A stretch of 36,495 nucleotides of DNA from a virus. Shown here piece after piece: positions 25,200 through 33,017 of the stretch. The notes beneath the pieces are model-generated. The model was not told where the DNA came from, searched no databases, and was given only the letters and a program-made list of their open reading frames with translations. Each line of letters opens with the position of its first letter. Positions within the stretch are counted from its first letter, which is position 1. Location of the stretch: the IMG/VR virus record IMGVR_UViG_3300042154_000735, positions 1 through 36,495 of that record. One strand, given 5' to 3'. Position numbers and translations under genes: made by a program.

Positions 25200-25868
25200 A
25201 TGGCAAAAAGAAAAAGTTTTGATGAGAAATCAAAAGGGATGCACAAATCTCGTAAACTCATCATAGACACGGTTTTTGGTAGAGCAGACAACACACAAAG
25301 AGTACATGGATATGAGGGTGAGTTTGACGAAAAAAAAGAAGTTGGTGAACGATGGACTGACAAAGAAGGAAAAGAGTGGGAACAAAAAGAAGGATTTAAA
25401 GTTGCAGTAACTCAAATGGACGATGTAAGACAATTTTTACAAAAGTTGAATACATGTTCATCGGAAGATTGTAAAACAGAATCGTATAGTAATACAGACA
25501 AAAAACTTATTCGTAAAACAGGAATGTGTATTGTTTGTCTTGCAAAGTTTGAACATGGTTTAAAAGAAGATGGAACATATCCTTTCTATGAAGATTATAA
25601 GATAACAAGAAACAAGCTTGCTTATGTTAGGGAGTTGAAAGATAGATATGAAGAAGCTTTGGGTGGTATTAAAAAACAAATGGAAATTATCACCGAAGAT
25701 GGTAGAACTGAAACTTGGACATGGGAAGTTGATATTGAAAAAGTAAAAGAAGATTTGAAAAAAGACATTGATGGTGCTTATGAGGCCATTGGATTATTAA
25801 TAGAAAGAAAAAGGTTATTAGAAGAAAAATTGGTTGAATTAAATCATCCAGAATTAATTAAAAAATAA
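25200..25868 (+). CDS. Unknown protein with Cys4 cluster; candidate small terminase
   Basis: 222 residues, hydrophilic, with a Lys-rich start (MAKRKSFDEKSKGMHKSRKL). Four cysteines, C86, C91, C110 and C113 (CSSEDC and CIVC), could bind zinc. The C-terminal ~100 residues are a helical, charged region (KLAYVRELKDRYEEALGGIKK, later GLLIERKRLLEEKLVELNHP) likely to form a coiled coil. Position two genes before the terminase large subunit, and in the same operon, makes a packaging role such as small terminase subunit possible, but no motif proves it. T4 gp16 is somewhat shorter (164 residues). The DNA before it (25157-25176) is an AT run with only a degraded copy of the promoter-like motif. Confidence 0.65.
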   Translation: MAKRKSFDEKSKGMHKSRKLIIDTVFGRADNTQRVHGYEGEFDEKKEVGERWTDKEGKEWEQKEGFKVAVTQMDDVRQFLQKLNTCSSEDCKTESYSNTDKKLIRKTGMCIVCLAKFEHGLKEDGTYPFYEDYKITRNKLAYVRELKDRYEEALGGIKKQMEIITEDGRTETWTWEVDIEKVKEDLKKDIDGAYEAIGLLIERKRLLEEKLVELNHPELIKK

Positions 25869-25873
25869 AAATT

Positions 25874-26515
25874 ATGAAAAAATTCTTAAATTTAAAAAAC
25901 ATTGCAATCGTTGCATTAATCTTATTTGTATTATTAGAATGGTTTAATCCAGGTGGAGTTATGCCAGGTAAAAAAGTTTATATAGAAGGTAAGGCATATG
26001 AAGTTATTAAACATGATATAGACACTATTGATATTGTAAAAACAAAAGTAGTAACTAAAAAAGGTGAAGACATATATCACGAAACAATTAAAGAAGTAGT
26101 AATTCCTACAATTGTAGATACTCAAGCTTTATTAAAAGATTTTTTTGCAAAAAATATTTACAAAGATACATTACAATTACCGGATAGTTTAGGAACCATT
26201 GCAATGATAGATACAATTACACAAAATAAAATATTAGGTAGAACTTTTAATGCAAGTGTTAAACAAAGAACTATTAAAGAAACTATGATTGTTAAAGAAT
26301 TACCAAAGACACAAGTATATTATGGTTTAACTGGTGGATTTAACAAAGCGGATGTGGTTTCAAACGTTGGTGCAGGATTACTTATAAAAACAAAAAAAGA
26401 CAAAATCTATAATTTAGGTATTGGTGTTTCTAATAGAGTATCCGATGGAACTAACGGAACATTATCTCCATATATTGGTGGTGGTGTTTATTGGAAGATT
26501 AAATTCAAAAAATAA
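25874..26515 (+). CDS. Membrane-anchored protein of unknown function
   Basis: 213 residues. Residues ~8-23 (LKNIAIVALILFVLLEW) form one N-terminal transmembrane helix after a short Lys-rich start, so the rest probably faces the periplasm. No lipobox cysteine is seen. The central part is Lys/Thr/Val-rich and extended (DTIDIVKTKVV, EVVIPTIVDTQAL). The last ~70 residues alternate short strands with glycines (YYGLTGGF, VGAGLLIKT, YIGGGVYWKIKF), like outer-membrane barrel hairpins. That anchor-plus-beta layout would suit a unimolecular spanin or an envelope protein, but this is a guess from shape. The stop shares its last A with the terminase ATG, so the two are translationally linked. Confidence 0.65.
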   Translation: MKKFLNLKNIAIVALILFVLLEWFNPGGVMPGKKVYIEGKAYEVIKHDIDTIDIVKTKVVTKKGEDIYHETIKEVVIPTIVDTQALLKDFFAKNIYKDTLQLPDSLGTIAMIDTITQNKILGRTFNASVKQRTIKETMIVKELPKTQVYYGLTGGFNKADVVSNVGAGLLIKTKKDKIYNLGIGVSNRVSDGTNGTLSPYIGGGVYWKIKFKK

Positions 26516-28122
26516 TGGGAGTTCAAGGGCAACCTAAGAAAACCTTAAAAGAGATAATCGCTGAAGAATATCGTAAATGTGCGTTAGACCCAATTTACTT
26601 TATGAAGAAGTATTGTGTGATTCAGCATCCGGTGAGAGGAAAAATACCCTTTCACCTTTATCCATTCCAGGAAGATTGTTTAACAGACTTTAAAGATAAT
26701 CGTTTTAACATTATTCTTAAATCCCGCCAGTTGGGTCTATCAACCTTATCTGCAGGATTTATTTTATGGAAGATGATATTCAACCAAGACTTCAATGCAT
26801 TGGTAATCGCAACGAAAGTAACCGTAGCTAAGAATCTGGTAGAGAAGGTAAGAGTCATGCATGATTTACTTCCTATTTGGTTGAGAGATGGAGGAACAGC
26901 TGCCGCAGAAGATAACAAACTTTCCCTTAAATTAAAAAATGGTTCACAAGTAAAAGCAATCGCTAGTTCTCCAGACGCAGGTCGTTCTGAAGCCCTATCC
27001 CTATTAGTTGTGGATGAGGCTGCATTTATTAGAGATATTGATGAGATTTGGTTATCAGCACAATCAACCTTATCAACGGGTGGTTCTGCAATCGTATTGT
27101 CTACTCCAAATGGTATCGGTAATTGGTTCCATAAAATGTGGGTAGATGGTGAAAGCGGCCAAAACGGATTTAATAATATCAATTTACATTGGACAGTTCA
27201 CCCAGAAAGAAATCAGGCCTGGAGAGACGAACAAACTCGTATCTTAGGAATCAAAGGGGCCGCACAGGAATGTGATTGTGACTTCGTTGGTTCGGGTGAT
27301 ACGGTATTTGATCCTGCATTGTTGACATGGTATAAAGATACATATGTTATGGAACCTGTACAAAAAAGAGGATTTGACAATAATCTTTGGGTATGGGAAC
27401 ATCCGAATTACAATAGAGCATATATGGTATGTGCGGACGTTGCACGTGGTGACGGAGCTGACTATTCTACTGCACAGGTTATAGACATTGAAGATAGTTC
27501 ACAGGTTGCGGAATATAGAGGTAAAATTGACACAAAAGATTTTGGAAACTTTTTAACTGCATTATCAACCGAATATAATAATGCACTTTTAGTAGTGGAA
27601 AACTCAAATGTAGGATGGGCATGTATACAACAAATTATTAATAGAGGTTATAGTAATTTGTTTTATATGAGTAACGATTTACAATATATAGACACCGAAA
27701 GACAGATGTCTAACAAATATTACAGAGATGAAAGACAAATGGTTGCAGGATTTTCAACAACATCCAAAACTCGCCCACTTATTATTTCTGCATTAGACAC
27801 ATATATGAATGATAAAGATATTCTAATTCGTTCAAGTAGATTAATAGATGAAATGTTTACATTTATTTGGCATAGTGGTAGAGCAGAAGCAATGAAAGGA
27901 TATAATGATGACCTTATTATGGCATTGGGAATTGGTCTTTGGGTTCGTAATACCGCATTAAGATTAAAACAAGAAGGTATAGATTTGACAAAACAAATGT
28001 TAAATTCGGCCCAAATAAATAAATACGAAGGCCTTATTTCAACGGGTCATTTATCTAAAAACCCATATGAAATGGATTTGGGTAAAGGACAAACCGAAAA
28101 CCTAACTTGGTTACTTAAGTAA
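26515..28122 (+). CDS. Terminase large subunit (gp17-like)
   Basis: 535 residues (T4 gp17 has 610). It packages DNA: an N-terminal ATPase drives translocation and a C-terminal RNase H-like nuclease cuts the concatemer. The ATPase shows KSRQLGLST (69-77) as Walker A and LLVVDEAAF with D167-E168 as Walker B. The loop lacks the usual GK[ST] lysine; a lysine sits at its start (K69), like the deviant site of lambda gpA. The nuclease acids are D308 (CADVARGDGADYS), E362 (VVENSNVG) and D465/D466 (YNDDLIMALG). It starts on the last base of the previous stop. The portal gene follows after one intervening gene, normal for T4-like head clusters. Confidence 0.97.
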   Translation: MGVQGQPKKTLKEIIAEEYRKCALDPIYFMKKYCVIQHPVRGKIPFHLYPFQEDCLTDFKDNRFNIILKSRQLGLSTLSAGFILWKMIFNQDFNALVIATKVTVAKNLVEKVRVMHDLLPIWLRDGGTAAAEDNKLSLKLKNGSQVKAIASSPDAGRSEALSLLVVDEAAFIRDIDEIWLSAQSTLSTGGSAIVLSTPNGIGNWFHKMWVDGESGQNGFNNINLHWTVHPERNQAWRDEQTRILGIKGAAQECDCDFVGSGDTVFDPALLTWYKDTYVMEPVQKRGFDNNLWVWEHPNYNRAYMVCADVARGDGADYSTAQVIDIEDSSQVAEYRGKIDTKDFGNFLTALSTEYNNALLVVENSNVGWACIQQIINRGYSNLFYMSNDLQYIDTERQMSNKYYRDERQMVAGFSTTSKTRPLIISALDTYMNDKDILIRSSRLIDEMFTFIWHSGRAEAMKGYNDDLIMALGIGLWVRNTALRLKQEGIDLTKQMLNSAQINKYEGLISTGHLSKNPYEMDLGKGQTENLTWLLK

Positions 28123-28129
28123 TTTTTAT

Positions 28130-28138
28130 ATATTTATA
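28130..28138 (+). promoter_or_regulatory. ATATTTATA promoter-like motif
   Basis: Exact 9-mer 8 bases after the terminase stop and 17 bases before the ATG at 28156. Confidence 0.5.
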
Positions 28139-28155
28139 TGTTGAAACTATTATAG

Positions 28156-29130
28156 ATGAACGAAGATTTAAATAAGTGGTTTAAAGAAAAATGGGTAAAC
28201 ATCGGCAAAAAAGTTGATGGTAAACACCCACCATGTGGAACTTCAGGAGAAAAGAAAGGATATGCTAAATGTGTTCCAGCTGCTAAAGCTGCCGGAATGA
28301 GTAAAAAAGAAAAGGAAAGTGCAACTCGTAGAAAGAGAGCTGCACAAAACGATGCAGGAAGAGGTGGTAAAGATAGTAGTGGACAAGGTAAAAAACCAAT
28401 ATATGTTTCAACAAAACCAAAAAATGAAACTATGAACATAGAAGAAAAAATAAATTTATTCTTAGAAAAGAATTGCCCAACCGACCCAGGTAAGTGGTCT
28501 GCAAGTAAAGCAGCAGCGAAATCTAAATTTGATGTATATCCATCTGCATACGCAAATGGATGGGCCGCAAAAAACTACAAATCAAAAGGTGGTGGTTGGA
28601 AAACTTGTAATGAGGGAGAAGTTAACGCATTATGCGAGTGTTGGGATGGCTATAGAGAAATTGGTGGAAAAATGAAAGATGGTAAGATGGTTCCAAACTG
28701 TGTACCTGTAAGTGAAGATATTGATAGTGATGATGATGTAAATTATGGTTTAGTTGAACCTGAAGAATATGATGTAGAAGATGAGGATATGGAAGATTTC
28801 ATTTCTTTTATGAGATTATATTCTAAAGATTTAAATGAAGCTGGATGTCCTTGTGTATTTGAAGCAGAATATCAAGGTAGAGAAGTTAAGTTAGGCAAAC
28901 CAATGAGAGGTGATGTTAAGAAGTTTAAAGTATATGTAAAGAATCCTGCAGGTAATGTTGTTAAAGTAAACTTTGGACATGGTGGAACATCGGCAGCGGC
29001 TAAGGGTGAGAAAACAATGAAAATAAGAAAATCTAATCCAAAAGCAAGAAAATCTTTTAGAGCTAGACATAATTGTGATAGTCCAGGTCCAAGACATAAG
29101 GCAAGATATTGGAGTTGTAGGAAATGGTAA
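28156..29130 (+). CDS. Three-module basic protein (DUF5872-like N-terminus), unknown function
   Basis: 324 residues in three parts. Residues 1-~90: WVNIGKKVDGKHPPCG, YAKCVPAAKAAGMSKKEK, then RRKRAAQNDAGRGGKDSSGQ and KKPIYVS, which I recognise from memory as a phage domain catalogued as DUF5872. Residues ~93-185: a second module with GKWSASKAAAKSKFDVYPSA and KGGGWKTC. Residues ~186-215 are strongly acidic. Residues ~225-324: a third module ending in KSFRARHNCDSPGPRHKARYWSC, known as a conserved tail in marine phage proteins. Ten-odd cysteines, some in CPC or CEC pairs, hint at metal binding or disulfides. Between terminase and portal, it may be a head or packaging accessory; its highly basic first domain could touch DNA. 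Confidence 0.75.
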   Translation: MNEDLNKWFKEKWVNIGKKVDGKHPPCGTSGEKKGYAKCVPAAKAAGMSKKEKESATRRKRAAQNDAGRGGKDSSGQGKKPIYVSTKPKNETMNIEEKINLFLEKNCPTDPGKWSASKAAAKSKFDVYPSAYANGWAAKNYKSKGGGWKTCNEGEVNALCECWDGYREIGGKMKDGKMVPNCVPVSEDIDSDDDVNYGLVEPEEYDVEDEDMEDFISFMRLYSKDLNEAGCPCVFEAEYQGREVKLGKPMRGDVKKFKVYVKNPAGNVVKVNFGHGGTSAAAKGEKTMKIRKSNPKARKSFRARHNCDSPGPRHKARYWSCRKW

Positions 29131-29141
29131 ATTTGGAAAAG

Positions 29142-29155
29142 TGGAAAATTTTCCA
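29142..29155. repeat. Perfect 14-bp palindrome
   Basis: TGGAAAATTTTCCA lies in the 54-base gap before the portal gene, ending 1 base before its promoter-like motif. There is no T-tract or loop, so an operator is likelier than a terminator. Confidence 0.6.
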
Positions 29156-29156
29156 T

Positions 29157-29165
29157 ATATTTAAC
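29157..29165 (+). promoter_or_regulatory. ATATTTAAC promoter-like motif (weaker match)
   Basis: Matches ATATTTA, then differs in the last two bases. It lies 19 bases before the portal ATG at 29185 and directly after the palindrome. Confidence 0.4.
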
Positions 29166-29184
29166 AAAATAGAATTATATAAAA

Positions 29185-30927
29185 ATGGCAGATAAATCAA
29201 TATTTAGTAGGTTACAAAAATTATTTTCAACTAACACCATAGTAAGGAAAACTTCAGATGGTTTAAAAGTTATTGATACGGATGAGTGGCAAAATATGAC
29301 CACCAATCTGGTTGATAGATTTATGAAATTGAAGGTAACAAACTATGGAACTGGTCAATTAGAATCATCAATGGCATATCAACAAGTTAGAATTGATTTG
29401 TTTAGAGATTATGATTCAATGGATATGGACCCGATACTATCATCAGCATTAGATGTATATGCGGATGAGTGTACCGCTAGAAACGAAATGGGTAATGTTT
29501 TAAAGATACACCATGAAGATGAAAATGTTAAACAAATATTAGAAAATTTATTTTACGATATTCTTAATGTGGAATTTAACTTATGGCCATGGACAAGAAA
29601 TTTAGTTAAATACGGAGATTTCTTTTTACAATTGGAAATGGCAGAAAATATCGGTATTGTTAATATTATGCCATTATCTACATATGAAGTAAGTAGAGTT
29701 GAGGGATTTGACCAACAAAACCCACAAAGAGTTAAATTTGTATATGCCCCATATCAAAATCCATTAGGTGCATATGGCCAAACGGCAAAGAAAGAGTTTG
29801 AAAACTATGAGATGGCTCACTTCCGTTTAAATTCGGATTCAAACTTTTTACCTTACGGAAAATCTATGATTGAAGGTGCAAGAAGAGTTTGGAAACAATT
29901 AATGTTGATGGAAGATGCAATGTTAATTCATAGAGTAATGAGAGCTCCTGAAAAGAGAATATTTAAAATTGATGTAGGTAATATTCCACCAAACGAAGTG
30001 GATAACTACATGCAGAAAATTATTAACTCATCTAAAAAGGTTCCATTTGTTGACGAAAGAACAGGTGAGTATAACTTAAAGTATAATGTACAAAACTTAA
30101 TTGAAGATTATTACATGCCTGTAAGAGGTAATGATAATGGTACTTCAATTGATACATTAAAAGGTTTGGAATATAATATGATTGATGATATTAACTACTT
30201 AAAAGGTAAGTTGATGGCAGCTTTGAAAATTCCAAAAGCATTCTTAGGGTATGAAGAAGAAACAAATGGTAAAGCAACTCTTGCATCAATGGATGTTAGA
30301 TTTGCAAAAACAATTGAAAGAGTTCAAAGAGTTCTAATTTCAGAATTAACTAAGATTGCAATCGTTCACTTATATGCACAGGGTATAGATGATGACAATT
30401 TAACCAATTTTACAATAGAACTTACTATCCCATCAAAAATATACGAACAAGAACAAGTTGAATTATATACTTCTAAGGTAGCACTAATTCAACAAATGCA
30501 ACAAACAAAGATGTTCTCCAAAGAATGGATGTATGAGTCAGTAATGAAGATGGCTAAAGATGAACAAGATGAATTAACACTTGCTGTATTAGAAGATACT
30601 AAACAACAATTCCGTTTAACATCAATTGAAACACAAGGTGTAGACCCTGCTAAAGAATCTGGGGTAGAAGGCCAAACAAATATAGAAGAAGAATTGGATA
30701 AATTAAAATCTGAATTAGAAGAAGATGGTAATATAGGCAGACCAAAAGATCCTGTTAGATATGGAAAAGACGATCATCCACAAGGTAGAGATCCATTGGG
30801 AATCAAAACTCTTAAAACGAAAGAAGGTTCGGTAAAATATAAACCAAGAAACAATTATCAAGAGATATTTAAAGATATGAATGGTAATAAAAAAACTATT
30901 TTAACCGAAGATTTAACAAAAGAGTAA
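29185..30927 (+). CDS. Portal protein (gp20-like)
   Basis: 580 residues (T4 gp20 has 524). Twelve copies form the ring at the capsid vertex through which DNA passes and on which the prohead starts to assemble. Family blocks are visible: RIDLFRDYDSMDMDPILSSA, LDVYADECTARNEMG, WPWTRNLVKYGDFFLQLE, the helical ARRVWKQLMLMEDAMLIHRV, MRAPEKRIFKIDVGN, and the stem/clip region GNDNGTSIDTLKGLEYN followed by KIPKAFLGYEEETNGKATLA. The C-terminal ~110 residues are charged and probably flexible (EEELDKLKSELEEDGN). No Shine-Dalgarno precedes the ATG. The order terminase, accessory, portal, small genes, protease, scaffold matches the T4 head cluster. Confidence 0.97.
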   Translation: MADKSIFSRLQKLFSTNTIVRKTSDGLKVIDTDEWQNMTTNLVDRFMKLKVTNYGTGQLESSMAYQQVRIDLFRDYDSMDMDPILSSALDVYADECTARNEMGNVLKIHHEDENVKQILENLFYDILNVEFNLWPWTRNLVKYGDFFLQLEMAENIGIVNIMPLSTYEVSRVEGFDQQNPQRVKFVYAPYQNPLGAYGQTAKKEFENYEMAHFRLNSDSNFLPYGKSMIEGARRVWKQLMLMEDAMLIHRVMRAPEKRIFKIDVGNIPPNEVDNYMQKIINSSKKVPFVDERTGEYNLKYNVQNLIEDYYMPVRGNDNGTSIDTLKGLEYNMIDDINYLKGKLMAALKIPKAFLGYEEETNGKATLASMDVRFAKTIERVQRVLISELTKIAIVHLYAQGIDDDNLTNFTIELTIPSKIYEQEQVELYTSKVALIQQMQQTKMFSKEWMYESVMKMAKDEQDELTLAVLEDTKQQFRLTSIETQGVDPAKESGVEGQTNIEEELDKLKSELEEDGNIGRPKDPVRYGKDDHPQGRDPLGIKTLKTKEGSVKYKPRNNYQEIFKDMNGNKKTILTEDLTKE

Positions 30928-30944
30928 TAAACCAATAGAAAAAT

Positions 30945-30953
30945 ATATTTATA
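30945..30953 (+). promoter_or_regulatory. ATATTTATA promoter-like motif
   Basis: Exact 9-mer, 17 bases after the portal stop and 21 before the ATG at 30975. Confidence 0.5.
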
Positions 30954-30974
30954 TCTGACAAATTAGACAAATTG

Positions 30975-31847
30975 ATGAAAAAAATAAAACATTCCAAGTT
31001 CAAAAATACTGGATTTATATTTGAATTATTAGTAAGACAAATTACTTCCGAAATTATGTCTGCAAGTAATTCAGTAGCTGAAAAGATTTTAAAAGAACAT
31101 TTTAATTCTAAAAAAGAATTATCTAAAGAATTAAAATTATACCAATATTTGATTAACGAAAAATATAATTCGGAATCAAAGGCTGAACAATTTATCAATA
31201 CGATATTGGAAGCTCGTAAAAAAATTGATGAGAAAAAACTTACAAAAGAAAAGTATATCCTTATTAAAGAAATTAAGGAAACTTATAATTTAGATGAGTT
31301 TATTAAATCTCCAATATCAAACTACAAAACTCTTGCATCTATTTATAAAATATTTGAAACCGTTACATCCGAAGAATCATTTGACCCAACGGATATAGTT
31401 TCATCTAGATTTACTATTGCAGAAAACATTATCAATTCGTCTATTCAAAATAAAGATGCAAAAGTAAAAGATGCAGTTTTAGAAGAATATAGAAAACAAG
31501 ATGATGATTTAAGAGCAGTATCATATAAATTATTAGTAGAATCTTTTAATAGTAAATACAAAAACCTAACTGAAGACCAGAAAGGGTTGTTAAGAGAATA
31601 TATTAACAACATCAATAATACAGGTAAATTGAATCAATATGTTAATGAAGAAGTAACTAAATTAGTAGATTCATTAAAAGAAGTTGGTTCTAAAATTTCT
31701 GACAAAGTTACTAAAATTAAATTAGCAGAAACAATTTCAAATGTTAGAAAAATTAAATCTGTAAAAAAGATTAAAGAACAACATTTATCTGCAATGATGA
31801 TGACATATGAACTATTGGGTGAATTAAAACAATCGATTAAAAAATAA
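30975..31847 (+). CDS. Conserved phage protein of unknown function, helical
   Basis: 290 residues. I take ATG 30975 over the adjoining in-frame TTG at 30972. The start (KIKHSKFKNTGFIFELLVRQ) with SEIMSASNS and KILKEHFN resembles a conserved protein of marine T4-like phages that sits next to the portal gene and has no assigned role. It is almost all helix, Lys/Glu-rich, with no transmembrane segment or catalytic motif. Several blocks (KEYIL-type charged helices, DDDLRAVSYKLLVESFN, KVTKIKLAETISNVRKIK) could make coiled coils. Its own promoter-like motif suggests that it heads the run of small head genes reaching to 35046. A prohead core or assembly-factor role is possible but unproven. Confidence 0.7.
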   Translation: MKKIKHSKFKNTGFIFELLVRQITSEIMSASNSVAEKILKEHFNSKKELSKELKLYQYLINEKYNSESKAEQFINTILEARKKIDEKKLTKEKYILIKEIKETYNLDEFIKSPISNYKTLASIYKIFETVTSEESFDPTDIVSSRFTIAENIINSSIQNKDAKVKDAVLEEYRKQDDDLRAVSYKLLVESFNSKYKNLTEDQKGLLREYINNINNTGKLNQYVNEEVTKLVDSLKEVGSKISDKVTKIKLAETISNVRKIKSVKKIKEQHLSAMMMTYELLGELKQSIKK

Positions 31848-31851
31848 AATT

Positions 31852-32079
31852 ATGAGTGTAAATTATAGAGCATATAACGCAAAATTAGTAACATCCGGTT
31901 CTGCCGCATTAATAGATAGAGTGTGGGGTGTGTTACCTGTAAGTGGTGTGACTGGTACGATTACTTTAGAAGGTAATACAACCATTTCATTGGCACATTT
32001 AACAGCAGGAGAACCTTTTCCTTGTTATGTAAAAAGTATTTCAGTAACCAATGGTGGTTCTGTTTATGTATTAGCTTAA
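31852..32079 (+). CDS. Small beta-rich virion-type protein
   Basis: 75 residues, few charges, strand-rich: AKLVTSGSAALIDRVWGVLP, GTITLEGNTTISLAHL, then YVKSISVTNGGSVYVLA. Such composition is typical of small phage decoration, head-fibre or tail-spike-like domains. I do not recognise the family. It starts 4 bases after the preceding stop (ATGAG context, no Shine-Dalgarno) and belongs to the same operon. Position among head genes makes a capsid decoration or connector role plausible, but this is only inference from size, composition and place. Confidence 0.65.
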   Translation: MSVNYRAYNAKLVTSGSAALIDRVWGVLPVSGVTGTITLEGNTTISLAHLTAGEPFPCYVKSISVTNGGSVYVLA

Positions 32080-32089
32080 TATTATCAAA

Positions 32090-32686
32090 ATGCCAGCAGT
32101 ATCAAAAGCACAACAAAGATTTATGGGAATGGTTCATGCCGCTCAAAAGGGTGACATGGAAAATCCATCTCCAGAAGTTTCTAAAGCAGCAGACTCAATG
32201 TCTGATAAAGATGCTAAAGATTTTGCATCAACATCTCACAAAGGATTACCTGATAAAAAGGATGAACAAATCAAACAACTTAAAGAAAAAATTCGTCAAC
32301 TTGTAAGAGAAAAGATGGTAGATGAGATGAATGTAACCGGAAATGTACAAGGATACAATAGTCCCCATGCATTTGGTAAACCTGAAAACGAAAAGAAAAA
32401 AGGTAAAAAACAGGCAGATTTAACGGGATATAGTGTAGTAAGTGAAAATCGTTGGTTAGATTTAAAAAATGAAGAATCAAGTGCACAAGCAAAGATAGGT
32501 AGAGGTATATCTAATATCAATAAACAATTAAAAGAAATGGAAAGATTTCTTAATTGGTATGGTAAAATAAAAAATGAAAGTGGTGTTGATAACAAATCTT
32601 ATTGGAAAAGGACAAATGGTCATATTTATAGTATAAAAGAAAGACTAATTAAATTAGATCAAAAAATCAGACAAATATCAGAATAA
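32090..32686 (+). CDS. DUF3008-like protein
   Basis: 198 residues. The first ~62 residues (AVSKAQQRFMGMVHAAQKG, then SPEVSKAADSMSDKDAKDFA and STSHKGLPDK) match, from memory, the small DUF3008 family found in phages and bacteria with unknown role. A Lys/Glu-rich helix follows (EQIKQLKEKIRQLVREKM), then a Gly/Lys linker, and a helical C-terminal half (RGISNINKQLKEMERFLNWY, IYSIKERLIKLDQKIRQ). It is longer than a bare DUF3008 protein, so the C-terminal half is an added domain. The stop shares one base with the next ATG. A copy of ATATTTATA lies inside the gene at 32622-32630, 55 bases before the next gene. Confidence 0.75.
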   Translation: MPAVSKAQQRFMGMVHAAQKGDMENPSPEVSKAADSMSDKDAKDFASTSHKGLPDKKDEQIKQLKEKIRQLVREKMVDEMNVTGNVQGYNSPHAFGKPENEKKKGKKQADLTGYSVVSENRWLDLKNEESSAQAKIGRGISNINKQLKEMERFLNWYGKIKNESGVDNKSYWKRTNGHIYSIKERLIKLDQKIRQISE

Positions 32687-32994
32687 TGAAACATACGGAA
32701 TTAAAAGAACTTATTAGACAAGTCGTAAAAGAAGAAAGTGACTATCAAGAATTGTTTAAACATATGTTAGACAAAACCGGTAAATCATTGGGAAATATGT
32801 CTGATGATGAAAAGAAAGCATTTTTTAATGCAGTAGATAAAGCATCCAAAGCAAAATCGGAAGGTAGATTAAGAGGATATAACGAAGCCGAATTAACTGC
32901 AGGACAAAAGAAAATTGATGTAGATGGTGATGGTGAGATTGAAGGAAGTGATTTGGCTAAGTTAAGAAGTAAGAACGAAGAAAAAAAAAAGTAG
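32686..32994 (+). CDS. Small protein with an EF-hand/dockerin-like calcium loop
   Basis: 102 residues. The N-terminal half is helical and charged (KELIRQVVKEESDYQELFKH). Near the end, residues 78-89 read D-V-D-G-D-G-E-I-E-G-S-D: acids at loop positions 1, 3, 5, 7, 9 and 12, Gly at 6 and Ile at 8. This is a classic EF-hand or dockerin-type calcium-binding loop, with Asp rather than Glu at position 12. Only one loop is present, with a helix after it (LAKLRSKNEEKKK). It overlaps the preceding gene by one base (TAATG). Calcium binding could stabilise a head protein; function is otherwise unknown. Confidence 0.75.
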   Translation: MKHTELKELIRQVVKEESDYQELFKHMLDKTGKSLGNMSDDEKKAFFNAVDKASKAKSEGRLRGYNEAELTAGQKKIDVDGDGEIEGSDLAKLRSKNEEKKK

Positions 32995-33017
32995 ATGAGA
33001 ATCTTATATTGGGTGTA

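Noticed and set aside
32022-32306. A + strand frame of 94 codons overlapping the genes at 31852 and 32090
   Set aside because: It overlaps two better-supported genes, and its Lys/Leu/Gln-rich translation matches nothing.
32622-32630. ATATTTATA inside the DUF3008-like gene as a promoter for the EF-hand gene
   Set aside because: It is within coding sequence encoding HIYS and the downstream gene overlaps the upstream one, so co-transcription explains it; kept only as a background count for the motif.
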